DNA of 64,000 bases, from assembly GCF_013031405.1 (NCBI RefSeq), contig NZ_WPZY01000002.1:124001-188000 (forward strand), written 5' to 3'. A program made the position numbers and the translations under genes. The number at the start of each line of letters is the position of its first letter. Positions within the stretch are counted from its first letter, which is position 1. This stretch comes from Ruegeria sp. HKCCD8929 (GTDB taxonomy: Bacteria > Pseudomonadota > Alphaproteobacteria > Rhodobacterales > Rhodobacteraceae). This document shows, in pieces, positions 54,823 to 62,779 of this stretch. A model generated the notes under the pieces. That model saw nothing but the letters and a program-made list of their open reading frames with translations. It was not told where the DNA came from and made no database searches.

Positions 54823-55194
54823 CTATGCCTGGCGGTCCAAGGGGTGGTTGACGCCGTCGGTCCAGGGGATGTCTCCGTGCGTGCGCGGGTTGGCGCCTGC
54901 GATGCAGCCAAGATTGACGCCGCATTCCAGCGGATTGGCGCGGCGCTGGTGGTGGGTGTAGATGCCGCAAGTCTTGCAGAAATAGTGTTTTGCCGTGTGG
55001 GTGCCCCAGCTGTAGAGACTGAGATTGCCCTTGCCTTTCAGCACCTTGAGCGAGGCGGCGATGGCGGTGACGGCGGCTGCGCCCCGGCGGATGCAGAAGG
55101 AGCAGTCGCAGCGGGCGGCGGAGGCGAGGCCGTGCGGAAACTCGGCTTCGATCTCGACCGCGCCGCAGTGGCAGGTGGCTTTCATCCGGGTCAT
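54823..55194 (-). CDS. GFA family (glutathione-dependent formaldehyde-activating / CENP-V) protein
   Basis: A 123-aa zinc-binding protein of the GFA family: TCHCGAVEIE near the start, CDCSFCIRRGA and CKTCGIYTHHQ supply the cysteines for two zinc sites. Family members with this pattern are often general glutathione- or DNA-linked proteins; a formaldehyde role is not shown. ATG at 55194 overlaps the rhomboid stop (ATGA), so they are coupled. Confidence 0.88.
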   Translation of the reverse strand: MTRMKATCHCGAVEIEAEFPHGLASAARCDCSFCIRRGAAAVTAIAASLKVLKGKGNLSLYSWGTHTAKHYFCKTCGIYTHHQRRANPLECGVNLGCIAGANPRTHGDIPWTDGVNHPLDRQA

Positions 55195-55934
55195 TTTCGG
55201 GGGATCCTTGGGATGCGCGAGGGGGAGAGTTTGTATTTGTGCTCGGGGTGTGGCGGGTGGCCGTGGGTGCGGTTCCAGTAGGTCGTGCCGCCGCGTTTCA
55301 GCCAGAGCGGGATGCAGAGGGCGAGGCCGACGAAGAAGCCGCCCGCATGCGCCCAGTAGGCGACACCGCCCTGATCGGGGTCTGAACTGACGCCGCCGAG
55401 GAATTGCATGCCGAGCCAGACCCCCAGCATGACGAAGGCGGGGATCGAGAATATACGGAAATAGATGAGGAGAATCAGCAGGATATCGACGCGCGCCCTG
55501 GGGAAGAGCAGCAGGTAGCCGCCCATGACCCCGGCGATGGCGCCCGAGGCTCCGACCGTCGGGATGACCGATGAGGGGGAGGCCAGGACGTGGATCAGCC
55601 CGGCGCCGATGCCGCTGGCGAGGTAGAAGAGCAGGAAGGGGATATGCCCCATCTCGTCCTCGAGATTGTCGCCGAAGATCCACAGAAACAGCATGTTGCC
55701 CGCCAGATGCATCCAGCCGCCATGCAGGAACATCGAGGTGACGAGCGTCTCGAAACTGAACCCGTCTGCGATGCGCGCGGGGATGATGGCGTAGTCGAAG
55801 AAGAAGCGGTTGATCAGGCGGTCGTTGTCCATCATCCCCACATAGCTGAGGAAGATCAGGATGTTGGCCGCCATCAGCAGGTAGACGACATAAGGGGTTC
55901 GCCCCGAGGGGTTGTGATCGCGGATCGGTAGCAT
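55191..55934 (-). CDS. Rhomboid family intramembrane serine protease
   Basis: A 247-aa rhomboid with about six transmembrane helices. The catalytic Ser is in the GASGAIAGVMGGYLL motif, the partner His in YWAHAGGFFVGLAL, and the conserved L1 loop is SMFLHGGWMHLAGNMLFLWI. These residues are all present, so it should be active. Substrate unknown. Confidence 0.93.
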   Translation of the reverse strand: MLPIRDHNPSGRTPYVVYLLMAANILIFLSYVGMMDNDRLINRFFFDYAIIPARIADGFSFETLVTSMFLHGGWMHLAGNMLFLWIFGDNLEDEMGHIPFLLFYLASGIGAGLIHVLASPSSVIPTVGASGAIAGVMGGYLLLFPRARVDILLILLIYFRIFSIPAFVMLGVWLGMQFLGGVSSDPDQGGVAYWAHAGGFFVGLALCIPLWLKRGGTTYWNRTHGHPPHPEHKYKLSPSRIPRIPRK

Positions 55935-55975
55935 GGGGCGACGCTGGGCTTTTCACGGCCCAGCGTCAAGGTGGG

Positions 55976-58900
55976 TTATGCGGCTCCGCCCAGCAGCGCC
56001 GCGTTGCCGCCCGCTGCGGTGGTGTCGACGCAGACATGCCGTTCGCCCATCACCCGGGCGCGGTCGGGGTGGCCGGGGATCAGCGGCAGGATCGGGCCGG
56101 GGCGGCGGGCGAGGCGCCGTTCGATCTCGCGCGCGGTGTTCTCGTCGCCCCACCAGAGGACGCCCGAGATGCCGTCGAAGTTTTCGAGCCGGTGCAGGTC
56201 GAGCTGGCCGGTGGCGCGGATCGCGGTGCCGCCCATGTTCTGGATGACCTCCGCCTGTTTCCGCACGGTCTCGGCGCCCGGGCCGAGGCAGAGGAGGGGC
56301 GGGCGGGGTGTTTCGCTCAGCCGGTTCGACTCGCCGGTGGGGCCGGGCAGGGTTTCGGTGCGGGTTGCGGCGGGGGTGCCGGTGGGGGCGGGTAGATCGG
56401 CCATTGTGCCGGTCCACGCGTCAGACGAGGACTGCCGGTCGGGGGCGCAGAAGCGGGCCATGTAGTTCGGGCCGCCCGCTTTGGGGCCGGTGCCCGAGAG
56501 GCCCTCGCTCCCGAAAGGCTGGCTGCCGACGATGGCGCCGATCTGGTTGCGGTTGACGTAGATATTGCCCGCATGCACCGCCTCGGTGATGTGCTGCACC
56601 CGGTCGTCGATCCGTGTGTGCAGGCCGAAGGTCAGGCCGTAGCCGGTGGCGTTGATATCGGCGATCACTGTGTCGATCTCTTGCGCCTTGAAGCGGGCGA
56701 CGTGGAGGACGGGGCCGAAGATTTCACGTTTCATCGCTGCGATGCCGGGGATTTCGATCAGGGTGGGGGCGATGAAGGTGCCGTCGGGCGGGGTGGGCAT
56801 CTCCTTGAGAACCCGGCCTTCGGCGCGGGCCTTGGAGACATGCTCGGCGATGCCTTGATGGGCTTGCGCGTCGATCACCGGGCCGCAATCGGTCGAGATC
56901 GGCCACGGATCGCCCACGCGCAGCGCGTCCATCGCGCCTTGCAGCATGGTCAGCACATCCTCGGCGATATCCTCTTGCACGTAGAGGCAGCGGAGCGCCG
57001 AGCAGCGCTGGCCCGCCGACTGGAAGGCGCTTTCGATGATGGATTGCACGGCCTGTTCGGGGAGGGCGGTGGAATCGACGATCATTACGTTCAGGCCGCC
57101 GGTTTCGGCGATCAGCGGGGTGCCGGGGGCCAGGTTCTCGGCCATGGCGGCGCGGATTTTCTGCGCGGTGGCGGTGGAGCCGGTGAAGGCCACACCCGAG
57201 ACGCGCGCATCCGAGGTCAGGGCGGCACCCACCACTGGGCCGCCGGGCAGCAGTTGCAGGGCGGTGCGGGGCACACCGGCCTCGTGCAGCAGCTGCACGG
57301 CGCGATGCGCGATCAGCGGCGTTTGCGGCGCCGGTTTTGCCAGCACCGCGTTGCCGGTGGCCAGGGCCGCCGAGATCTGGCCGGTGAAGATGGCCAGCGG
57401 GAAGTTCCAGGGCGAGATGCAGGTGAAGATGCCAGCGGGCGCGGCATCGGGGATGTTGGCGGCGTAGTAGCGCAGGAAATCCACCGCCTCGCGCAGTTCG
57501 GCCACGGCATCGAGCAGGGTTTTTCCGGCCTCTCGGGCGAGCAGGGCAAAAAGCTCACCGAAATGCGCCTCGTAGAGGTCGGCGGCCTTGTTGAGGTCGG
57601 CGGCGCGGTCTGCGGCGGGTGCGGTCCAGGGGGCGGCGGATGCGAGTGCGGTTTCGACATCCGCGGCGCTGGCCGGGGCGACGGCGCCGGGGGTGTCCTG
57701 CGGGTTGGCCGGGTTGATCACGGGCTCGTCGCTGTCCGGGGCCTCGCTCGCGGCCAGCAGAGGACGCGCGTACCAGTGGTGCGCGCGGAAGGCGTCGCGC
57801 GCCGCGTCGATTTCCGTCAGCGTCGGGGCATGGGTCAGGTCGAAGCCGCGCGAGTTGGGGCGCTCGGGGGCGAAGAGCTCAGGCCCTTTCGGCAGCGGAT
57901 TGGCCGGGTGCAGCACGGTTTCGAACGGATCGGCGGCGACCTCTTCGGGCGGCACGTTCTCGTCCACGATCTGGTTGACGAACGAGCTGTTGGCGCCGTT
58001 TTCCAGCAGGCGGCGGACCAGATAGGCCAGCAGGTCGCGATGGGCGCCGACCGGGGCATAGATGCGGCAGCGGGTGTTCTGCTGGTCCTTGACCAGCCCG
58101 TGCAGCGTCTCGCCCATGCCGTGCAGGCGCTGGAATTCGTAAGGTTGCCCGTCCTGCGCCATATGCAGGATGGCGCTGACCGTATGGGCGTTGTGGGTGG
58201 CGAATTGCGGGTAGATGCGGTCGGTCATGGCCAAGAGCTTGCGGGCATTGGCGATGTAGGAGATGTCGGTGGCCGCCTTTTGCGTGAAGACGGGGAAACC
58301 ATCGACGCCTGCGACCTGCGCGCGCTTGATCTCGGTATCCCAATAGGCGCCCTTGACCAGCCGGGCCATCAGCTTGCGGTCGTGGCGTTCGGCCATCTCG
58401 TAGAGCGTATCCAGCACCAGCCCGGCGCGGGGGCCGTAGGCCTGTACCACGATGCCGAACCCGTCCCAGCCCGCGAGCGCCGGTTCGGCCATCACCGCCT
58501 CGATCACCTGCAGGGACAGCGACAGGCGGTCGGCCTCTTCGGCGTCCACGTTCAGGCCCATGCCTGCGGCCTTGGCCAGCAGCGCCAGCGCGCGCAGGCG
58601 GGGCATCAGTTCCTCCATCACGCGCGCCTCCTGCGCCACCTCGTAGCGGGGGTGCAGGGCCGAGAGCTTGACCGAGATGCCCGGATTGGCGCGGATGTCG
58701 TCACGGGTGCAGGCCTCGGCAATCGCGGCGATGGCGCGGGAATAGGACAGGTGATAGCGGGCGGCGTCGGCCTCGGTCCGGGCGGCCTCGCCCAGCATGT
58801 CGTAGGAATAGGTGTAGCCCTTGTCCTCCATGCCCTTGGCGCGGTCCATGGCCGAGCGGATGGTTTCGCCCAGCACGAACTGGCGCCCCATCTCTTTCAT

Positions 58901-59380
58901 CGCATGGCCGACGGCGGTGCGGATCACCGGTTCACCCAGCCGCTTGATGGCGCTGCGCAGGGCGCCGACGGGCGAGGATTGGTCATCGTCCAGCACCTTG
59001 CCGGTCAGCATCAGCGCCCAGGTCGAGGCGTTGACCAGCGACGAGGAGGAGCGGCCCAGATGCTTGCCCCAGTCCGAAGGCGCGATCTTGTCCTCGATCA
59101 GCGCGTCGATGGTGTCGGCGTCGGGCACCCGCAAGAGCGCCTCGGCTAGGCACATCAGCGCCACGCCCTCATCCGTGGAGAGGCCGTATTCGGCGAGAAA
59201 CACCTCCATCAGCCCCGGCGCGGTGCTGGAGCGGATGTCGCGGACAAGCTGGGCGGCAGAGGTGCAGATGGCGGCGCGGTCCTGCGGGGACAGGGCGGCC
59301 TGTTCGGTCAGCGCGGTCAGGGTGGCCGACTGATCGGCGTAGGTCTGGCTGTCGATCTTGGTGCGCAGGGCGTGGGTCAT
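55976..59380 (-). CDS. putA: Bifunctional proline dehydrogenase / P5C dehydrogenase
   Basis: PutA (1134 aa) oxidises proline to glutamate with FAD then NAD. The first half is the proline dehydrogenase barrel (for example AKAAGMGLNVDAEEADRLSL and LVKGAYWDTEIKRAQ). The second half is the P5C dehydrogenase with catalytic Glu in LIAETGGLNVMIVDS and Cys in FQSAGQRCSALRCLYV. A C-terminal tail of about 130 residues, rich in Pro and Thr, follows the ALDH domain. No N-terminal ribbon-helix-helix domain is seen, so it is not self-regulating; the Lrp-type gene beside it probably is the regulator. Confidence 0.96.
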   Translation of the reverse strand: MTHALRTKIDSQTYADQSATLTALTEQAALSPQDRAAICTSAAQLVRDIRSSTAPGLMEVFLAEYGLSTDEGVALMCLAEALLRVPDADTIDALIEDKIAPSDWGKHLGRSSSSLVNASTWALMLTGKVLDDDQSSPVGALRSAIKRLGEPVIRTAVGHAMKEMGRQFVLGETIRSAMDRAKGMEDKGYTYSYDMLGEAARTEADAARYHLSYSRAIAAIAEACTRDDIRANPGISVKLSALHPRYEVAQEARVMEELMPRLRALALLAKAAGMGLNVDAEEADRLSLSLQVIEAVMAEPALAGWDGFGIVVQAYGPRAGLVLDTLYEMAERHDRKLMARLVKGAYWDTEIKRAQVAGVDGFPVFTQKAATDISYIANARKLLAMTDRIYPQFATHNAHTVSAILHMAQDGQPYEFQRLHGMGETLHGLVKDQQNTRCRIYAPVGAHRDLLAYLVRRLLENGANSSFVNQIVDENVPPEEVAADPFETVLHPANPLPKGPELFAPERPNSRGFDLTHAPTLTEIDAARDAFRAHHWYARPLLAASEAPDSDEPVINPANPQDTPGAVAPASAADVETALASAAPWTAPAADRAADLNKAADLYEAHFGELFALLAREAGKTLLDAVAELREAVDFLRYYAANIPDAAPAGIFTCISPWNFPLAIFTGQISAALATGNAVLAKPAPQTPLIAHRAVQLLHEAGVPRTALQLLPGGPVVGAALTSDARVSGVAFTGSTATAQKIRAAMAENLAPGTPLIAETGGLNVMIVDSTALPEQAVQSIIESAFQSAGQRCSALRCLYVQEDIAEDVLTMLQGAMDALRVGDPWPISTDCGPVIDAQAHQGIAEHVSKARAEGRVLKEMPTPPDGTFIAPTLIEIPGIAAMKREIFGPVLHVARFKAQEIDTVIADINATGYGLTFGLHTRIDDRVQHITEAVHAGNIYVNRNQIGAIVGSQPFGSEGLSGTGPKAGGPNYMARFCAPDRQSSSDAWTGTMADLPAPTGTPAATRTETLPGPTGESNRLSETPRPPLLCLGPGAETVRKQAEVIQNMGGTAIRATGQLDLHRLENFDGISGVLWWGDENTAREIERRLARRPGPILPLIPGHPDRARVMGERHVCVDTTAAGGNAALLGGAA

Positions 59381-59483
59381 GGGGCCTCCGGTCGTTTTGC
59401 GTAGGATATCGTGAATTTTGCGGGATAATCGCCTGAAATTTGTGTATCTGAGAGCGTGATGCCTGAAATGAGGGGATAGAACG

Positions 59484-59972
59484 GTGCAAATGGACTTTCC
59501 GGGGCTGGATCGCTTTGATCAGGCGATTCTGACGGCGCTGGCCGGGGATGGCCGGATGTCGATCGCCGATCTGGCGCGCCGGATCGGTCTGTCGAAATCC
59601 CCCACGCAGGCGCGGCTGCGGCGGTTGGAGGCCGAGGGGATCGTGACCGGCTACCGCGCGCTGATCGATCCGATCCAGCTGGGGCTGGACCATGTGGCCT
59701 TTGTCGAGGTACGCCTGACCGACACGCGGGAAAAGGCGCTGGCCGAGTTCAATGCGGCGGTGCGCCGGGTCGGCGAGATCGAGCAGGCGCATATGATTGC
59801 CAGCAATTTCGACTATCTGCTCAAGGTGCGCACCCGGTCGATGTCGGAGTATCGCACTGTTCTGGCCGAGAAAATCTCGTCCCTGCCGCATGTGGCCAAC
59901 ACCTCGACCTTTGTGGCGATGGAGGCGGTGAAGGAGACCGGCCTGCTGGGGCCGCTCGAAAACGTGAGTTGA
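59484..59972 (+). CDS. putR: Lrp/AsnC family regulator (PutR-like)
   Basis: A 162-aa Lrp/AsnC regulator. The N-terminal HTH is LDRFDQAILTALAGDGRMSI...LSKSPTQARLRRLEAEG, followed by a C-terminal RAM ligand-binding domain. It is divergent from putA across 103 bases, the classical arrangement for proline-responsive activation in Agrobacterium and Rhodobacter. GTG at 59484 fits the GGGGA spacing better than the ATG two codons later. Confidence 0.93.
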   Translation: MQMDFPGLDRFDQAILTALAGDGRMSIADLARRIGLSKSPTQARLRRLEAEGIVTGYRALIDPIQLGLDHVAFVEVRLTDTREKALAEFNAAVRRVGEIEQAHMIASNFDYLLKVRTRSMSEYRTVLAEKISSLPHVANTSTFVAMEAVKETGLLGPLENVS

Positions 59973-60002
59973 CCGGGGGTCATTTTACGTCAGCATCGGG
60001 GC

Positions 60003-60569
60003 ATGAGATTGTGGCCTCTGCTTTTGTGTCTGCCGGTGTGCCTTGCCGGCGCCGTGTTTGCCGATACCTGTCCGGACGCGCCGGATCACAGTGCGGGGCT
60101 GGACGATCTGATCGCGCAAATCCAGCAGGCGGAGAGCGAGCAGGAGGCGCGGGTTATCTCGAACCAGATGTGGGCGTTCTGGGCGGATGCGCCGGATGAG
60201 CAGTCGCAGGCGATTCTGGACCGGGGCATGTCCCGGCGCGAAGCGTGGGATCTGCTGGGCGCGCTGCAGGATTTCGACAGGCTGGTCGAATACTGCCCCA
60301 ACTATGCCGAGGGCTATAACCAGCGCGCGTTCGTCAATTTCCTGCGCCAGGATTTTCCGGCCGCACTTGTCGATCTGGACCGCGCCATCGCGCTTTCCCC
60401 GCGCCATATCGCGGCGATCAGCGGGCGCGCCCTGACACTGATGGGTCTGCGGAGGTTGGACGAGGCGCGCGACGCGATGGCCGAGGCGCTGGCGCTGAAC
60501 CCCTGGCTGCCGGAACGCGGACTGGCGGCCCCCGGCGGTCCATTAGCGCCACCGGGGCAGGACCTCTGA
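60003..60569 (+). CDS. Exported tetratricopeptide-like protein
   Basis: A 188-aa protein with a signal peptide (MRLWPLLLCLPVCLAGAVFA). The mature part has one or two TPR-like helical pairs (ALQDFDRLVEYCPNYAEGYN and DFPAALVDLDRAIALSPRHI). A Cys pair (DTCPDAP, VEYCPN) may form a disulfide. No function can be given. It is the last gene before the tRNA-rich boundary. Confidence 0.8.
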   Translation: MRLWPLLLCLPVCLAGAVFADTCPDAPDHSAGLDDLIAQIQQAESEQEARVISNQMWAFWADAPDEQSQAILDRGMSRREAWDLLGALQDFDRLVEYCPNYAEGYNQRAFVNFLRQDFPAALVDLDRAIALSPRHIAAISGRALTLMGLRRLDEARDAMAEALALNPWLPERGLAAPGGPLAPPGQDL

Positions 60570-60890
60570 TAGTCCTTTGACCGTCTGGAAAAATTTTTAA
60601 TGGTATCACGACATATCAAGTTGAGCTTCACCTCGTCACTGGTTAGAGCTAAGGCATCCTTTCCGGGATGATCTGCGGGCGTGATGGAATGGTAGACATA
60701 TCGGACTTAAAAACCCCTTTGTCTACAAAAGTTGGGGTTTCGGGCGAGAAAAATGCGTCATGGTTTCAATAAGATCATGAGGGGAAGGAAGAGGGGCAAT
60801 TTTGAAGTAGCGATCTGGGTGTCATAGGGGAGCCAATGGCGATGTAGGTGCTGGCCAAAGGCTGGCTGCTGTGAGATACCAGCTCAAGAT
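60570..60890. other. Intergenic region with tRNA fragment before intron-bearing tRNA
   Basis: A 321-base stretch holds only the tRNA-Leu 5' fragment (60675-60712) and a hairpin just after it (AAACCCC/GGGGTTT, 60712-60738). The rest is lower-GC DNA with A- and G-rich tracts and no gene. It appears to be a patched boundary. Confidence 0.7.
60675..60712 (+). pseudogene. 5' half of a tRNA-Leu(UAA), broken in the anticodon loop
   Basis: GCGGGCGTGATGGAATGGTA then GACATATCGGACTTAAAA is the acceptor 5' strand, D arm and anticodon stem-loop of a tRNA-Leu with UAA anticodon. The 3' anticodon stem should be TCCGA but the sequence runs on as ACCCC, and no variable arm, T arm or CCA follows. It differs from the intact gene downstream at several positions, so it is not a simple recent copy. 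Unlike the intact gene, it has no intron at the anticodon. Confidence 0.75.
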
Positions 60891-61222
60891 GCGGACGTGG
60901 TGGAATCGGTAGACACAAGAGACTTAAGCCATGTTTTGAGTGCCTCGGCGGAAACGTCGGGAGTAGAACTGCTCAAATTCGGGGAAAGCTAACGACTTAA
61001 GTAATGGTCCAAGCCAATCCCGAGCCAAGCCGAATGCGATGTGGTTCGTTGACGGAAGGTGTAGAGACTAGACGGGCAGCGCCTAAGGTCAGGTTACTGG
61101 CTATGGTGAAGGGATAGTCCAGACCACAAACGGCGCGATTGCGTCGGCGGCGAAAGACGTAGTTGGTAAGAAAATCTCTCGATCGTATGATCGTGCGGGT
61201 TCGAGTCCCGCCGTCCGCACCA
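60891..61222 (+). tRNA. tRNA-Leu(UAA) interrupted by a group I intron
   Basis: Exon 1 is 60891-60925 and exon 2 is 61171-61222; spliced, they form an 87-nt tRNA. Acceptor GCGGACG pairs with CGTCCGC, and then come A and an encoded CCA. The anticodon stem AGAGA/TCTCT encloses the loop CTTAAAA with anticodon TAA. The variable arm is CGATC/GATCG and the T arm GCGGG-TTCGAGT-CCCGC. The break falls between U34 and A35, the same site as in cyanobacterial and plastid tRNA-Leu(UAA) introns. A standard tRNA search may miss it or report only fragments. Confidence 0.93.
60926..61170 (+). ncRNA. Group I intron (IC3-like), 245 nt, in tRNA-Leu(UAA)
   Basis: The intron follows an exon ending in U and ends in G, as group I splicing requires. 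The exon end ACTT pairs with intron GAGT (60938-60941), giving the U·G wobble at the 5' splice site (P1). P2 is CGGCG-GAAA-CGTCG (60946-60959). P4 is TCGGG (60979-60983) with CCCGA (61019-61023). P7 is GACTA (61066-61070) with TAGTC (61115-61119). The core strings GGGGAAAGCTAA, AATCCCGAGCCAAGCCGAA, GGTGTAGAGACTAGACGGG and GGGATAGTCC match the P/Q/R/S elements of tRNA group I introns. No homing endonuclease ORF. Confidence 0.93.
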
Positions 61223-61256
61223 AGTTCTGCGAAGGCCAGCTAAGTTCGCTCTTTAT

Positions 61257-61302
61257 CCTCCGAAGGCGAAGGCCACAGGTTCGAATCCTGTCGGGTGCGC
61301 CA
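61257..61302 (+). pseudogene. 3' half of a tRNA-Arg(CCG), probable attachment-site remnant
   Basis: CTCCGAAGG starts at the anticodon loop (anticodon CCG, 61260-61262). ACAGG-TTCGAAT-CCTGT is a full T arm, and CGGGTGC-G-CCA is a full acceptor 3' strand with encoded CCA. The 5' half of the tRNA is missing; bases just before the loop (TTAT) do not pair with the 3' stem. A tRNA copy starting at the anticodon loop is what a tyrosine recombinase leaves at an island end. Confidence 0.75.
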
Positions 61303-61324
61303 GATTTTTCCGCTAATTGAGAAC

Positions 61325-62737
61325 TTATTTCTCAAAAGTGGTGTTCGCCATAGTCGCAACACTTGTCAAGATCCGAACCCAACTCCTGATGCCTCCGCGG
61401 AAGCATTTGAGGTTGTATTTTTCGTTTGGGCTGTGCGTTGCATCATCGGCCAACCCGAAGCCAATCAAAATCGAGTCGATACCAAGCAGGTTCTGAAAGC
61501 TCTGGACAACAGGTATCGAGCCGCCGCACCCAATCATTGCAGCAGGCTTTCCCCACTCGGATGTCAGCTCAGTCTTGATTCGGGAAAACACCTCCGCGCC
61601 GACGTCTATTTCAACAGCTGAGCAGGCTTCTCCGCCGAGGAACTCTGCCGTAACGCCATCCGGCAACTTATCCACGACAAACGCCCTGATTTTAGTCCGT
61701 ACAGCTTCGGGATTCTGCCCGGGAACGAGCCTGCAGGTGATCTTTGCGCCGGCTTTTGACGGAATGATTGCTTTCAAGCCTTCGCCGGAATACCCCCCGA
61801 AAATACCGTTGAACTCCAGCGTCGGGCGTGCCCATAAGCGTTCCAATACGGTATACTCAGGCTCACCGAATGCTCTGTTCAAACCAGTATCACTTAAGAA
61901 TTCGGTCTCATCAAAGATGAGATTGTTCCATTCGGTTTTGATCGCAGCCGGCAGGTCTGAGATACCATCATAGAACCCGGGTACATTCACGCGGCTGCAA
62001 TCGGTGTGCAGCCGACCCAGAACATGGGTGAGAGCTTGTATCGGGTTTATCACCGTGCCACCGAAAGAACCCGAGTGAAGGTCACAATCAGGGCCGGTGA
62101 CAACAATTTCCTCACTCAGAGTTCCACGCAGGCGGGTGGTGATTGCGGGTGTTTTCGCGTCCCACATGTTTGTGTCGCATATCAGCGCATAATCAACGTC
62201 AGCCAGCTCTCGATGTGCCGCCAGAAAGCCGCCGAGCGACGGGCTCAGGATTTCCTCTTCGCCCTCCACGATAACGGTAATTTTGAGTGGCAGGTCTCCC
62301 GTCTCTTGCTTAATCACCCGCATAGCCTCAATGAAAGTCATCATCTGGCCTTTGTCGTCGCAGGCCCCGCGCCCGACAATGCAGTCTTGCCCATTCAGCG
62401 AACCGATATAGGGATCGAAAGGCGGCCGCTCCCAAAGGTCCAGGGGATCAGGTGGTTGAACATCATAGTGACCGTAGAACAGCAGATGCGGGCCGGCACA
62501 GCTTTCTGCAGGTCGGTAGTGTCCCAGAACGATCGGGTGCCCGGCTGTCGCATAGACCGATACATTGAAGCCAATGTTGCAAAGTATCTGTCGAACCCAC
62601 TCTGAAGCCTCAAAGCATGCATTCTTACACGCAGGATCAGCAGAAACACTTTCGATGCGCATCAATTCGAAGAGACGGGCAATGCTTTGATCGAATTCCT
62701 TGTCGGCGCGGGAAAGGATCGCTTCAATGGACGACAT
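61325..62737 (-). CDS. M20 family metallopeptidase (dipeptidase)
   Basis: A 470-aa M20 peptidase. The metal ligands are visible: HYDVQPPDPL, GRGACDDKGQMM (bridging Asp) and VEGEEEI (catalytic Glu and ligand), plus the dimerisation domain in the middle and HSPNEKYN near the C-terminus. These suit dipeptidases of the carnosinase-like group. ATG at 62737 follows GGGAGAGG. Codon use is visibly less GC-rich than genes left of 60.6 kb. Last gene of a three-gene minus-strand operon. Confidence 0.88.
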   Translation of the reverse strand: MSSIEAILSRADKEFDQSIARLFELMRIESVSADPACKNACFEASEWVRQILCNIGFNVSVYATAGHPIVLGHYRPAESCAGPHLLFYGHYDVQPPDPLDLWERPPFDPYIGSLNGQDCIVGRGACDDKGQMMTFIEAMRVIKQETGDLPLKITVIVEGEEEILSPSLGGFLAAHRELADVDYALICDTNMWDAKTPAITTRLRGTLSEEIVVTGPDCDLHSGSFGGTVINPIQALTHVLGRLHTDCSRVNVPGFYDGISDLPAAIKTEWNNLIFDETEFLSDTGLNRAFGEPEYTVLERLWARPTLEFNGIFGGYSGEGLKAIIPSKAGAKITCRLVPGQNPEAVRTKIRAFVVDKLPDGVTAEFLGGEACSAVEIDVGAEVFSRIKTELTSEWGKPAAMIGCGGSIPVVQSFQNLLGIDSILIGFGLADDATHSPNEKYNLKCFRGGIRSWVRILTSVATMANTTFEK

Positions 62738-62779
62738 GTGACCTCTCCCGCGGCAAGCCAATACAGGCTGGATCAGCCA

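Noticed and set aside
60675..60738. Complete tRNA-Leu starting at 60675
   Set aside because: The 3' anticodon stem, variable arm, T arm and CCA are absent. The hairpin after it (AAACCCC/GGGGTTT) does not substitute for them. It is a fragment.
61223..61302. Intact tRNA-Arg directly after tRNA-Leu
   Set aside because: Only the part from the anticodon loop onwards matches. The bases before it do not form an acceptor or D arm, so it is a 3' half only.
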